From: CAVPGP01 sp963718065 | Lineage (GTDB): Bacteria; Actinomycetota; Thermoleophilia; Gaiellales; Gaiellaceae | Length of the DNA: 64,000 nucleotides | Direction: 5' to 3' | Assembly (NCBI GenBank): GCA_963718065.1 | Contig: CAVQYE010000021.1 | Location: 1 to 64,000 of the forward strand | In this document: positions 1-9,855 of the stretch, piece after piece | Layout: every line of letters starts with the position of its first letter | Numbering within the stretch: position 1 is the stretch's first letter | Position numbers and translations under genes: made by a program | The notes under the pieces: generated by a model | Database searches by the model: none | Told to the model about the DNA's origin: nothing | What the model saw: the letters and a program-made list of their open reading frames with translations, nothing else

Positions 1-16
1 CGGCCAGGGTCGTCAC
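1..16 (-). CDS. Start of the next hyf-operon gene (partial)
   Basis: Only the first five codons lie in the window. A GTG at 14-16 overlaps the TGA of hyfF (13-15) as GTGA, like the other coupled junctions in this operon. In related operons the next gene is the hyfG-type large subunit. That identity is inference; no diagnostic residues are visible. Confidence 0.4.
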
Positions 17-1476
17 GAAAGTCCTCGCACGAGCGCGTCGACGATCTCCGAGCCGGGAAGCACGACCGCGGCCGCGGCGAGGCCGAGCAGCAGGACGATC
101 GAGACTGCTGTCAGGACATTGAGGCCGCGAAGGCCGGCCACCGCGGCGTCGGCGCGCGGCGGACTGTCGCCCGCGGTGGTCTCGATCAGGGCATGGGCGA
201 GCCCGAGGAAGCCAAGCGCGAGCAGGAGCGCCATCGCGCTCGCCTCCCAGGGCCGGCCGCCCTGAAAGCCGCCGGCGACGATCAGCACCTCGCTGGCAAA
301 AAGTGGCGAAGGCGGGAGGCCCGCGAGGGCGGCGAGCGAGATCCCCATCGAGGCGCCGAGCGCCGGCTTGGTGCGTCCGAGGCCGGTGACCGCATGCTCG
401 CCCGCCCGCGGCTCGTGGCTCGCGAGTGGCGTCGCAGCGTAGAAGCCGAGCGCCTTGGCCACCGCGTGCGCGGCGACGTGGACGGCGACGCCGGCTAGGG
501 CGAGCGGCGTGCCGAAGCCGACGCCGAGCGCGATCACACCCATGTGCTCGAGGCTGGAGTACGCGAGCAGCCGCTTCCAGGGCAGCGATCGCCAGAGGAA
601 CGGCACAGCGACGACGAGCGAGGCGAGCCCGAAGCCGATCAGCACGCCTGCCGCGGCATGGACGCCCACGACCGGCGCGAGTGCGTGCTCCGAGCGCCAG
701 ACCACGAGCAGGACGGCCGGCAGGAGCGCCGCCGAGAGCAGCGCCGAGACGGGCGGCGGCGACTCGGAGTGTGCGTCGGGCAGCCAGTTGTGCACGGGCG
801 CCCAGCCGACCTTCGCCGCCAGCCCGGCGATCAGGAGCAGGTAGGCGACGAGTGCGGTCTCACTGCCGCCGGCATACGTCGAGAGCGCGTTCCAGGAGAG
901 CGCACCGATGCCGCCGGTCGGAATCCCCGCCGCGAGCATCACGATCCCGAGCAGCGCGACACCCAGGCCGAGCGACGTCAGCACCAGGTACTTCCAGCCG
1001 GCCTCGAGCGCGCGCGGCTTGCCGCTGAAGCCGACAAGCAGTGCCGAGGCCGCCGTCGTCGCCTCGACGAGCAGCCACGCCGCACCGAGGTTCCCGGCGA
1101 GCGGCACCGCGAGCAGGATCGCCCAGAACGCGTAGAGCACGGCGTAATAGATCCGCTGCCGCCGCCCCGGAGAGACGAGCGAGTCGTCGCCACCGCCGAG
1201 ATACGCCGGCGAGACGAGAACGCTCGCGACGCCGACGGCGCCGATCACGCCGACGAGCAGCGCACCGGCGACGTCCACCACGAGCCACTCGCCGATACGC
1301 GGCTCGCCGGGCGCATGCAGGGCCACGACGGTCAGCGCGAGCGCGGCTGCCCCGGTCGGCACGGCGCCGGCGCGCGCGAGGACCGGAACGAGCCGCCGCG
1401 GAGCGAGCAGGAGCAGCGCGGCCGTGGCCGACGGAACGGCGATCACCGCCAGGGCGAGGAGCTCCCGGCTAGTCAC
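13..1476 (-). CDS. hyfF: HyfF-like proton-pumping membrane subunit (NuoN/MrpD family)
   Basis: This 487-residue integral membrane protein belongs to the proton-translocating antiporter-like subunits of complex I and group 4 hydrogenases. About 14 hydrophobic helices are visible. The family motif with a buried glutamate (WLLVEATTAASAL, near residue 137) and a channel lysine (GLAAKVGWAPVHNWLPDAH, near residue 222) are present. It starts at GTG 1476 and overlaps the end of hyfE by 8 bp. Lack of the long C-terminal lateral helix and the neighbouring hyfB/hyfC/hyfE favour HyfF over NuoM or NuoN. The electron-input partner is outside the window. Confidence 0.85.
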   Translation of the reverse strand: MTSRELLALAVIAVPSATAALLLLAPRRLVPVLARAGAVPTGAAALALTVVALHAPGEPRIGEWLVVDVAGALLVGVIGAVGVASVLVSPAYLGGGDDSLVSPGRRQRIYYAVLYAFWAILLAVPLAGNLGAAWLLVEATTAASALLVGFSGKPRALEAGWKYLVLTSLGLGVALLGIVMLAAGIPTGGIGALSWNALSTYAGGSETALVAYLLLIAGLAAKVGWAPVHNWLPDAHSESPPPVSALLSAALLPAVLLVVWRSEHALAPVVGVHAAAGVLIGFGLASLVVAVPFLWRSLPWKRLLAYSSLEHMGVIALGVGFGTPLALAGVAVHVAAHAVAKALGFYAATPLASHEPRAGEHAVTGLGRTKPALGASMGISLAALAGLPPSPLFASEVLIVAGGFQGGRPWEASAMALLLALGFLGLAHALIETTAGDSPPRADAAVAGLRGLNVLTAVSIVLLLGLAAAAVVLPGSEIVDALVRGLS

Positions 1477-2080
1477 GCAGCGTCCTCAGGACCGCGCTGT
1501 CGCCCGCGCCGAACTCGGCGAAGATCCGCTCGTAGAAGACGACCGCGACCAGCGCGACGAGGATCAGGTCGAGCGCGACGCCCAGCTCGATCGCGACCGA
1601 GGCCCCGCGGGGAAGCTCGAGTGCGGAGAGCGCAAGCGCGTTCTCGACGAGCACGATGCCGATGATCTGGAAGAGCGTCGCCCGGCGGAGCGCTGCGGTG
1701 GCGATGCCGAATGCGACCAGCGCCAGCACCCCGCGCTCGGCGTCGCGCGAGCTGAGCCCGATGACCGGCACGAGCCAGGTCGCCGCCAGCGCGAAGCCAA
1801 TGGCGATCCCCGCACGCGCGAGCGGCGCCACCCGCGCCCGCACCGGTCGCACCGCGCGGGTGCGTGACACGAGCAGCAGGAAGAGCCCGCCGAGTACGAA
1901 GGCCCGCACCGCGAGCGCCCCGGCTGCCACGACATCGCCGGCCGTCTCTGCATCGTGCAGCGCATAACCGACAAGCACCAGCGCCTGCAGGGTGACAAGC
2001 GCGACCGCGACCGAGCGACGGCGGACGACGATCACGGCGAGCCCGAGCGCGACGAGCACCCAAACGACCGCGCCGCTCAT
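1469..2080 (-). CDS. hyfE: HyfE-like hydrogenase-4 membrane subunit
   Basis: The product is 203 residues with about six transmembrane helices and resembles HyfE, the small NuoK-related subunit of hydrogenase-4-type complexes. I start it at ATG 2080, which overlaps the TGA of hyfC as ATGA; the frame stays open further upstream but that part looks non-coding. The 3' end overlaps hyfF. The segment FQIIGIVLVENALAL contains the membrane glutamate expected in this family. With hyfB, hyfC and hyfF it forms the proton-pumping membrane arm. Confidence 0.8.
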   Translation of the reverse strand: MSGAVVWVLVALGLAVIVVRRRSVAVALVTLQALVLVGYALHDAETAGDVVAAGALAVRAFVLGGLFLLLVSRTRAVRPVRARVAPLARAGIAIGFALAATWLVPVIGLSSRDAERGVLALVAFGIATAALRRATLFQIIGIVLVENALALSALELPRGASVAIELGVALDLILVALVAVVFYERIFAEFGAGDSAVLRTLRD

Positions 2081-3004
2081 GCCGAGCCCGCAAGCCAGGA
2101 AGCGATGCCGAGCAGCGCCGCCACCGCGCCGGCACCGAGCAGACGCGGCACCAGCATGATGCGCATCTTCGCGACCAGCGTCTCGGCCAGCGCCAGCGCG
2201 GCGCAGAGGACGACGAGAACGCCGGGCAGCAGAGCGAGCTGTGACCACACTCCGGCCGGATGAGGCAGGAAGACCTGCGCCGCGAGCACGAGCACGACCC
2301 AGTGGCGCGCAGCGGCTGTCCACTCGAGGTACGCGAGGTCACGTCCCCGCGTACTCGAGCAGCGGTCCCTCGTGGATCATCGTCAGCTCGAGGTGCGTGT
2401 CGCGGCTGTCGACGGGCTGGCGTCCCGTCTCCGCCACGGCGACGAGCGCGAAGGCGATCGCGCCGAGTGCCAGCGCGGGGCTCGACCAGGCGTGCGTGCC
2501 GGCCGTCGCGGCGACGACGCCGGTCAGGTCGGTGGTGCCGGCGATCAGCGCGGCCACGGCGAGGGACAGCACGAGTGTCGCCTCGACGAAGACCGACAGG
2601 GTGAGATCGCGGCTCGCGCCCATCAGCGAGAAACCGCTGCCGGCGTCCCAGGCGGCGACGACGACCGCGAAGCGGGCGAGCGCGAGGAGCCCGACGAAGA
2701 CGAACGCATCGTGGCCGATCCCGAACCCCGGGGCGGCCGCGGCCACCGGGACGACGAGCACGGCTGCAGCCAGGGCGCCGGCCGCCACCGATGGTGCGAG
2801 CCGGTACAGGACCGTGGTTCCCTCGGGCGCGACGACACTCTTCCCCCAGAGCCGGCGCAGCTCGCGATACGGCTGCAACGGGCTCGGGCCGCGCCGGCCC
2901 TGAAGCCGCCCCTTCCAGTGCTGCACGAGACCCGGGAGGAGCGGCGCGAGTGCGATGCCACCGACGATCTGGGCCGCGCCTGCCACTGCCGACCCGCCGC
3001 TCAC
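2077..3004 (-). CDS. hyfC: HyfC-like NuoH-type subunit, one frameshift
   Basis: This is the respiratory-chain subunit 1 (NuoH/HycD/HyfC) that anchors the soluble arm to the membrane arm. The N-terminal part holds the diagnostic ETGRQPVDSRDTHLELTMIH segment, then LLEYAG, after which the frame hits TGA at 2339-2341. The continuation DLAYLEW and LAETLVAKMRI is in the +1 frame. One extra G in the G4 run (2345-2348 on the plus strand) explains the break; corrected length is about 308 residues, normal for the family. It starts at GTG 3004, coupled to hyfB by GTGA. Confidence 0.8.
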
Positions 3005-4975
3005 GCGATCCACCCCAGGCGCGCGGCGGCGAGGAGCACGAGGACGAGCGCGGCGAGATAGGCGACGTACGTGCCGAGGCTGCCGCTCTGCAGCCGCCGG
3101 GCCTGCGCGGCGGCCGCGAGCGAGACGCGCTCGAGCGGCTCGTAGACGCGATCCTCGATCAGGTGCGGTACGTGGCCGCTGTAGGAGACCTCCTGCAGGA
3201 CACCTCCCTCGCTCCGCGCCACGATTTCCCGCTCCGGGCGCAACACCGTCTCGAGCACCAGGCGCAGCGGCTTGCTGAAGCCGGCGCTCGTCCAGAGGAG
3301 CGCCGGCTCGAGACGCTGGCCGGACGCCCAGGCGGGAGCCGGGGCGGCGGTCCGGCTGCCACGCAACAAGACGAGCCCTCCGGTGAAGGCGGCGAGCACG
3401 ACGGCGATCCAGATCCCGGACAACGAGCCGGTCCCGGGCAGCGGGAGCCCGAGCGTGCGTCGGCACGCCGGCCGACCAGGGCGCCAGTCCGACGAGCGGG
3501 CCGAAGAGCAGTCCCGGCGCGAGGCCGAGCAGGACGCAGGCGCCCGCGAGGAACACCACCGCTCCGCGCATCGGCAGCGGTGCCTCCTCGGCAGCGGCCA
3601 CTGCCGGGGTCCGCGGCGGGCCGAGGAGCACGAGGCCGACGACCTTGACGAAGCAGAAGAGCGCCAGCGCCGCGGTGGCGGCGAGCGCGCCGAGAGCGAG
3701 CGCGCCGGCGATGCCGTCGCCGACGTTCCCGTAGGCCGTGACGTGGAGCAGCGCCTGCAGGGTCAGCCATTCCGAGGCGAAGCCGTTCAACGGCGGGAGG
3801 CCCGCGATCGCCGCCGAGCCGACGAGGAACGCCCCGCCGGTCCAGGGCATCCGGCGCAGGAGGCCACCGAGCCGGTCGAGCTCGAGCGAGCCGGTCGCCT
3901 GTTCGAACGCCCCTGCGCCGAGGAAGAGCAGCGCCTTGAAGATGGCGTGGTTGACGACGTGCAGGAGCGCGGCCCCGAGCGCGAACGACGCCCAGAGATC
4001 GGCGCCGCGAGCGCGCAGGACGAGGCAGGCGCCGAGCCCGAGCACGATGATCCCGATGTTCTCGATCGAGTGCAGCGCGAGGAGCCGTTTGAGATCGTGC
4101 TGGAAGAGCGCGTAGACGACTCCGCCGACAGCCGAGAGCGCGCCGACCCCCAGCACGACGGCCCCGAACCAGACCGGCAGGACGCCGACCCACTCGACGA
4201 GCACCCGCACGAGGCCGTACAGCGCGACCTTGATCATCACGCCGCTCATCAACGCCGAGACGGGCGCCGGCGCGATCGGGTGCGCGCGCGGCAGCCAGAC
4301 GTGCACCGGCATCACGCCTGCCTTCGTCCCCATGCCGACGAGCGCGGCCAGCGCGATCGCCGTCTGGAGGCCGGACCCCGAGCTGATCGCGGCCGGGTTG
4401 CCGATCGCGCCCGCCTGGGCCAGGAGCAGGATCGCGATCCACGTCCCGACCCCGCCGAGGTGCGTGACGGCGAGGTAGTGGAACACCGTCTGCCGCGCTG
4501 GCCGGTCGCCGCCGCGGGCGACGAGGATCACCGTCGCCGAGAGCAGCGTCATCAGCTCCCAGCCGGTGAGAAACGTGAGCGGGTCGCGGGCGCAGACGAC
4601 GAGCGCGAGCGCCAGCAGAAACGCCGCCGTCAGCCCGGCGACCGCGCGTCCCCGCCGTGTCGGCTCCAGGTAGCGCAGCGAGAACACCAGTGCCGGCGCT
4701 GCGATCAACCCGAGCGTGCCGAGAAAGAGCCCCGTTAAGCCGTCCGCGCCGAGGCGCGGGTCGAAGGCGCTCGTAAAGCCTGAGCCGATCGCCGTCCCCG
4801 ACCCGAGCGTCCAGAAGCCGGCCACGCCGACGCCGATCGCGCCCGCCGTCTGGAGCAGAACGCCGGCCCGGAATGCGTCGCGGCGCACTTGGAGAGCGCC
4901 TCCGAGTGCGATGAGGCCCAACGCCCCGACGAGCAGCGCGCCGATCAACGACTCCTGGTCAGCTCCCCCGGTCAC
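3001..4975 (-). CDS. hyfB: HyfB-like proton-pumping subunit, one frameshift
   Basis: This NuoL/HyfB-type antiporter-like subunit is about 657 residues after correction. Conserved segments include FLTGWELMTLLSA (glutamate), GTKAGVMPVHVWLPRAHP (lysine and His), HDLKRLLALHSIENIG and ASEWLTLQALL. The reading frame shifts by +1 around 3445-3462. The downstream frame then gives the typical HyfB C-terminus (GFSKPLRLVLETVLRPERE, RRLQSGSLGTYVAYLAAL). It starts at GTG 4975 and is the first hyf gene of the operon. The long open frame that runs on into hyfC is a product of the shift, not a fusion. Confidence 0.82.
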
Positions 4976-5067
4976 GGCGGCATTGTGGCGGCCGTTGCGG
5001 CCGGACCGCGCCGGGAAGCGTCAGGCGTCCGCGATCGGCAGGCCGACGCTCGCGCTCGAGCGGACGC

Positions 5068-6720
5068 TCAGAAGAGGCCGATGGTGCGGCCCTCGGCGTC
5101 GACGTCGATCGCGTGCGCCGCGGGATGCGCGCCGAGACCGGGCATCGTCTGCATCGCGCCGCAGAGCGCCAGAATCCAGCCGGCGCCGGTGTAGGGGCGC
5201 AGGTCGCGCACCGTGATCCGGAAGCCGACCGGCGCGTTCAGCTTCGACGGGTCGTCCGACAGCGAGAGATGCGTTTTCGCCATGCAGATCGGCAGGCCGT
5301 CGAGGCCGAGCTCTGCGAGCCGCCCCAGCTGGGCCCTCGCCGCCGGGAGGAAGTCGACGCCGTCGGCCCCGTAGACGCGCCGTGCGATCGCCTCGATCTT
5401 CGCCTCGATCGGCTGGTCGAGCTCGTAGAGCGGATGGAACCCGGACGGCTCCTCGGTGGCGGCGACGACCGCCTCGGCGAGCTCGATCGCGCCCGCTCCC
5501 CCGCGCTCATACCCCTCGCAGACGGCAGCTCCGTGCGCCCCGAGCTCGAGCGCAAGCCGCCGCACCGCGTCGACGTCCGCATCGGAGTCGGACGGGAAGC
5601 GGTTGACGGCCACGACGGGCGCCAAGCCGAACTCGTGCGCGATGCCGAGGTGGCGAGCGAGGTTCGCCGCGCCTTCGCCGATGTCGCCGTCGCCGTGGTG
5701 GCGGAGCGCCTGCACGGTCGCGACGAGCACGACGGCGCTCGGCTCCAGCCCGCCGAGCCGGCAGACGATGTCGAGGAACTTCTCGAGGCCCATATCCGAG
5801 GCGAAGCCGCCCTCGGTGACGACGATGTCGCCCAGCTTGAGCGCCATCCGGTCGGCGATCAGCGAGTTGTTGCCGTGGGCGACGTTCGCGAACGGCCCGC
5901 AGTGGACGAGCGCCGGATTGCCCGCGAGCGTCTGGACGAGGTTCGGCTTCAGCGCGTCCTTCAGCAGCACGGCCATGGCGCCGGCCGCTCCGAGATCCTC
6001 GGCCGTAACGGGAACACCACTGTGCGTCGCGCCGACGGTGATCGATCCGAGCCGCCGCCGCAGGTCGGCGAGATCGCGCGAGACGGCGACGATCGCCATC
6101 GTCTCCGAGGCCGCGGTGATGTCGAACCCCGTCTGCCGCGGGTAGCCGTTCGTGCGCCCGCCGAGCGCCGTCACGACGTCACGGAGCGCGCGGTCGTTCA
6201 TGTCGAGGCAGCGGCGCCAGGTGACGCTCAGCGGGTCGATACCGAGCACGTTGTCGTGCAGGATGTGCGCGTCGATCATGGCCGACAGCAGGTTGTTCGC
6301 CGCCGTGATCGCGTGAATGTCGCCGGTGAAGTGCAGGTTCAGGTCCTCCATGGGCACGATCTGCGCGTACCCGCCGCCGGCCGCGCCGCCCTTGATCCCG
6401 AAGACCGGGCCGAGCGAGGCCTCGCGCAGGCAGAGAACCGGACGGCGGCCGACGAGCGCCAACCCGTCGGTCAACGCACAGGCGACCGTCGTCTTGCCTT
6501 CGCCGTGCGGCGTCGGCGTAACGGCAGTCACCGCGACGAGCTTCCCGTTCGGCACGGCGGCAAGACGGTCGAGTGCCGACAGGCCGAGCTTCGCCTTCGT
6601 GCGGCCGTATAACTCGACCTCGTTCTCCTCCAGGCCCAGTTGCGCGGCCACCTCGGCAATCGGCCGTAGCTGCGCCGCCTGGGCGATCTCGAGACTCGAC
6701 GGTTGCACGAGCGAGGTCAC
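5068..6720 (-). CDS. fhs: Formate--tetrahydrofolate ligase
   Basis: Fhs makes 10-formyl-THF from formate, THF and ATP, in the cytosolic one-carbon pool. The start chosen is GTG 6720 (first residues VTSLVQPSSLEIAQ), giving 550 residues, the usual length. The P-loop-like TPTPHGEGKTTVACAL and the segments LREASLGPVFGIKGGAAGGG, LNLHFTGDIHAITAANN and KFGDI-like VTEGGFASDMGLEKFLDI are all intact. It is about 90 bp upstream of the hyfB start on the same strand, so formate handling by the two systems could be linked; that link is inference. Confidence 0.95.
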   Translation of the reverse strand: MTSLVQPSSLEIAQAAQLRPIAEVAAQLGLEENEVELYGRTKAKLGLSALDRLAAVPNGKLVAVTAVTPTPHGEGKTTVACALTDGLALVGRRPVLCLREASLGPVFGIKGGAAGGGYAQIVPMEDLNLHFTGDIHAITAANNLLSAMIDAHILHDNVLGIDPLSVTWRRCLDMNDRALRDVVTALGGRTNGYPRQTGFDITAASETMAIVAVSRDLADLRRRLGSITVGATHSGVPVTAEDLGAAGAMAVLLKDALKPNLVQTLAGNPALVHCGPFANVAHGNNSLIADRMALKLGDIVVTEGGFASDMGLEKFLDIVCRLGGLEPSAVVLVATVQALRHHGDGDIGEGAANLARHLGIAHEFGLAPVVAVNRFPSDSDADVDAVRRLALELGAHGAAVCEGYERGGAGAIELAEAVVAATEEPSGFHPLYELDQPIEAKIEAIARRVYGADGVDFLPAARAQLGRLAELGLDGLPICMAKTHLSLSDDPSKLNAPVGFRITVRDLRPYTGAGWILALCGAMQTMPGLGAHPAAHAIDVDAEGRTIGLF

Positions 6721-6814
6721 GCCCCCATCGTCGTCGCGGGGGGCTCGGCGGTCGTCGGTACTTTGCCCGGTCGCGAGATCAGCGGTTTCCCGGAGATGAC
6801 GTGGATCCCGCTGC

Positions 6815-7358
6815 CTACTCGGGCAGCCAGCCTTCGCGGTAGCGGCTCGGTTCGCGCCGGGCGACCTCCGCGTACGCCTCGTCCGGGTCGGTCGTGTCGC
6901 GCTCGACGCCGGCGCCGTGACGAAGCGCCGTCTCGTCCACCGTATAGCCGCCCCACTCCGGTCCGGTCGAGCAGGTCGCGGGCGCCGGCCGCCAGCACGA
7001 GACAGGTCGCCGCGCCGGCCCCGACGATCACGTGCTTCGTGCCGGCCGGGCAGTGGACGAAGTCCCACTGGCGGAGCGGCCGCTCCTCGCCCTCGACGAT
7101 CAGCAGCGCTTCCCCGGCGACGACGAGGAAGTCCTCCTGGTCGGCCTCCCAGTGATACATCGCCATCGCGTCACCGGGCTCGAGCGAGACCAGGTGGATC
7201 CCGTACTGCGCAAACTCCGGCTCACCCTCGAAGATGCAGTACGCGCCTCGCCCCTTCGCCGGACGCCAGCGCGCCTCGCGGGCATTGAGGACGAACCACC
7301 CGTCCCCATCCGGGACGAGCCCGTGCTCAGTCGATTCGAGCCGCGCCTCGGGAACCAT
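6815..7358 (-). CDS. Cupin-domain protein, one frameshift
   Basis: A single-domain cupin of about 180 residues. Residues 40-130 show the cupin fold signature (HLVSLEPGDAMAMYHWE, then FLVVAGEALLIVEGEERPLR and HCPAGTKHVIVGAG), so a metal-bound, small-ligand-binding role is likely but the substrate is unknown. The C-terminus (EWGGYTVDETALRHGAGV, ending EGWLPE and TAG at 6815-6817) lies in the +1 frame after a slip around 6955-6968. The start is ATG 7358. Confidence 0.65.
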
Positions 7359-7448
7359 CGACGAAAGCCTGTCATACCGCGCAGGCGCCCTCAATCTCAT
7401 CCCTTCGGGGTGATGCGCGTCGGCTCGGAGTGCCGCGAGGATCGAAAT

Positions 7449-7664
7449 GTGGAGGGCGAAGGACTCGGTACGCGTTTCTGGCTCGGGCTCGCCGGCGTCT
7501 TGATCGTCGGCGGAATCGGCCTGATGATCCTCTTCTTCGTCATCGGTCACGCCTTCTACGCGTGGGGCGCGCTCGGCGCGTGCGTGTTCATCTCGGCGGT
7601 GCTGCTCTCGATCGCTTGGTACTTCGACAGGCGGGAGCAGAAGAGGTATCCGCCGGAAGAGTAA
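7449..7664 (+). CDS. Small two-helix membrane protein
   Basis: A 71-residue protein with two transmembrane helices (GLAGVLIVGGIGLMILFFVI and a second after YAWGALG), ending in a charged tail DRREQKRYPPEE. GTG 7449 is chosen because GCGAGG (7435-7440) lies eight bases upstream; an ATG at about 7411 in the same frame is possible. It is convergent with the aldo/keto reductase, the two stop codons being adjacent. Function unknown. Confidence 0.55.
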   Translation: MEGEGLGTRFWLGLAGVLIVGGIGLMILFFVIGHAFYAWGALGACVFISAVLLSIAWYFDRREQKRYPPEE

Positions 7665-8585
7665 TCAGGGCTCTTGCCCGAGATCGAGCCAGCGGAGCTC
7701 CTCGCTGCTCAGCACGATGTCGAGAGCCCCGACGCTCTCGTGCAGCTCGTCGACGTCCTGAGGGCCGATGACGGCGTAGGTCGGGAAGCTCTGGTGCAGC
7801 ACCCAGGCGAGTGCGATCTGGGTGCCGGTGCAACCTCTGATGCTCGCGAGCTCGTTCGCCCGCAGACGCCGCTGCCGGTTCTCCTCGGTGTCGTAGACCT
7901 GCTCGATGTGCTCGTTCGTCCGGCCGGCGAAGAATCCCGCGGCCTGAGACGACCAGGCGAAGACGGGGATCTGCGTCCGTGCGTACCACTCGAGCGAAGC
8001 CGGACGGTGGATCGTGATGCAGCCGGGCCAGGGCTCGACGGCAGGCACGGCCAGGCTCAACTGCGGACTGGAGCACGAGAAGCTCTCGAGGCCGCGGGAA
8101 TCGCACCACGCCTGCGCCTCGTCGAGGCGCTCTTCGCTCCAGTTCGAGGCGCCGAACGCACGGATCAAGCCTTCGCGCCTGTGCTCGTTGAGCGTCTCCA
8201 CAATCGGCCCAACCGGTTGAGCCGGATCGTCTCGGTGAAGCCAGTAGAGGTCGACATAGTCGACCCCGAGAGCGGACAAGCTGCCTCGGAGATCGGCCGT
8301 GATGAGCTCTGGATGGACCCGGCTCCGCCCGGTCTTCAGGTCGTAGTGAGCGCCCTTCGTCGAGAGAACGATCTCGTCGCGACACCCCCGCTCGCGGATC
8401 CAGCGGCCGACGATGTGCTCCGCACTCCCGTAGCGGCGTCCCGTGTCGATCGCGTTTCCGCCGACCGCGAGCCACGCATCGAAGAGCTCGAGCGACGCGT
8501 CGAGCGGCGCATCGGTGTAGGCAGCGGTCCCGAGCACGAGCCGGGTGATGCTGCGGCCAAGAGGCTCGAACGTGGAGTCCTTCAC
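7665..8585 (-). CDS. Aldo/keto reductase
   Basis: This 306-residue (beta/alpha)8 NADPH-dependent oxidoreductase has the AKR tetrad: Asp and Tyr in AIDTGRRYGSAE, Lys in VLSTKGAHYD and His in DLYWLHRDDP. The C-terminal cofactor region is present (GPQDVDELHESVGALDIVLS). It looks monocistronic. The substrate cannot be told from sequence. Confidence 0.88.
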   Translation of the reverse strand: MKDSTFEPLGRSITRLVLGTAAYTDAPLDASLELFDAWLAVGGNAIDTGRRYGSAEHIVGRWIRERGCRDEIVLSTKGAHYDLKTGRSRVHPELITADLRGSLSALGVDYVDLYWLHRDDPAQPVGPIVETLNEHRREGLIRAFGASNWSEERLDEAQAWCDSRGLESFSCSSPQLSLAVPAVEPWPGCITIHRPASLEWYARTQIPVFAWSSQAAGFFAGRTNEHIEQVYDTEENRQRRLRANELASIRGCTGTQIALAWVLHQSFPTYAVIGPQDVDELHESVGALDIVLSSEELRWLDLGQEP

Positions 8586-8655
8586 GAGAAAACACGACGC
8601 ACGGGGCAGGCGTCCACCGTTCCCGAGTCTACGTTCGCGTGTCGAGCCCGCAGCG

Positions 8656-9825
8656 CTAGAAGAGCGTGCGTGGCTGCAGGCGCCGGGTGCGCGCGATCAC
8701 GATCGTCAGCACGAGCGGCGCCGCGGCGAGGAACAAGACGCCGAGCACGCGCGGCGCTTCCGGGTCTTGTGCGATCAGGACGCCGAAGTACGCCGCCCAC
8801 ATCGTGTAGGCGATCGCCGGCCGGGGGTCGGTCCATAGAAGCGCGAAGACCGGGATCAAGAGAACGAGCAGCGGGAGGAGCCCGGCCCAGGCCATCGTGT
8901 CGTCGCCCGGGCGCGTGCCGGCCGCCACGGCCAGCGCTGCAACCAACACAAGCCAGGCAAGCCGGCGCGGGTCGGGCTGCCGGCGGCGCGGAGCAAGCAG
9001 CAGGGCCACGAAGCAGAAGACCGGAACGAGCAGAGCGGAGCGCTCACGGGTCGTCAGGTCGTATCTCGCTGGGTCGGCGAAAACGCTCGCCATGAACGCG
9101 AGCGCTGTCGCTCCGGCGAGCCTGTCGTAGCCGATCAACCCGAGCACGAGCCCCGCGCTGAGCAGGGCGAGCGTCCACGGCGCCATCGGGACCCAAGGGC
9201 CACGGGGGTCGAAGCCCTTGATCATGTTGCCGAGCTCGCTCGCGAAGAACAGGGTCAGTAGCCACACTCCGCCGAGGCAGAGCCCGTCGGCGATGACGCG
9301 TCGCGCTCCGGCCTCGACCGTCCGCCTCGCCCGCGCGCGCAATCCCGACCGGACGAGGTCGACGATCTCGCGAGCGAAACGCACGCGGGAGGTCGCGCTG
9401 GCGTCGAGCAGGGTGCCGAGCATCTCCGCGCCGCGGGCGGACCGAATCTCGCGCGGGAATGCGTGCAGCGCCGCCCGGGCGACGCGCTCCCGGATCATTG
9501 GGCCATGACGCTTCGCCGTGGCACGAAGCCGTTGCGTGACCGTCTTCCCTGCCTGCGCGAGCCGGTCGGCCTCCGCCTGCAACGCGGTGCGGCCGATCTG
9601 GGTCAGCGTGTAGTCGCGCCGCTGCCGGCCACGCTCGAGGTACGGCTCGCCGGCGACGACCAGCCCTTCGTCGATCGCGCGCTCGAGCAGTGCGTAGAGC
9701 GTGCCGGTCGAGAGACGCACGGCGCCGTCGGAGAGCTCAGCGGCGCGCTGCACGATCGCGTAGCCATGGAGCGGCCCGTCGATCAGCGTCGCCAGCGCGA
9801 AGTAACTCGGCGTCCGGAACTCCAC
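8656..9825 (-). CDS. PadR-family regulator joined to a membrane protein
   Basis: The open frame encodes 389 residues. Residues 1-105 are a PadR winged-helix repressor (ALATLIDGPLHGYAIVQ, STGTLYALLERAIDEGLV). After Met110 (MIRERVARAALHAFP) follows a region with about six to seven transmembrane helices. This is normally two genes with the PadR TGA overlapping the ATG of the membrane protein as ATGA, and exactly that ATGA is present at 9495-9498 but out of frame by one base. A +1 slip near 9510-9525 would restore a 109-residue PadR and a 280-residue membrane protein (8656-9498). A natural fusion is less likely. Confidence 0.75.
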   Translation of the reverse strand: MEFRTPSYFALATLIDGPLHGYAIVQRAAELSDGAVRLSTGTLYALLERAIDEGLVVAGEPYLERGRQRRDYTLTQIGRTALQAEADRLAQAGKTVTQRLRATAKRHGPMIRERVARAALHAFPREIRSARGAEMLGTLLDASATSRVRFAREIVDLVRSGLRARARRTVEAGARRVIADGLCLGGVWLLTLFFASELGNMIKGFDPRGPWVPMAPWTLALLSAGLVLGLIGYDRLAGATALAFMASVFADPARYDLTTRERSALLVPVFCFVALLLAPRRRQPDPRRLAWLVLVAALAVAAGTRPGDDTMAWAGLLPLLVLLIPVFALLWTDPRPAIAYTMWAAYFGVLIAQDPEAPRVLGVLFLAAAPLVLTIVIARTRRLQPRTLF

Positions 9826-9834
9826 GCACGCACC

Positions 9835-9855
9835 ATATGTCGATCATCGATATGT
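9835..9855. promoter_or_regulatory. Probable PadR operator
   Basis: The 21 bp just upstream of the padR start form an imperfect palindrome (arms ATATGTCGAT and ATCGATATGT, 8 of 10 paired). Dyads of this ATGT/ACAT type are typical PadR targets, and the position suits autorepression. Binding is inferred. Confidence 0.5.

Noticed and set aside
3272..4738. 488-codon plus-strand open frame within hyfB
   Set aside because: Antisense to a well-conserved proton-pumping subunit; charged low-complexity translation.
2339..4975. A single 878-residue HyfB-HyfC fusion protein
   Set aside because: The middle part is Arg-rich junk; correct HyfB C-terminus and HyfC N-terminus are found in other frames, so a frameshift explains it.
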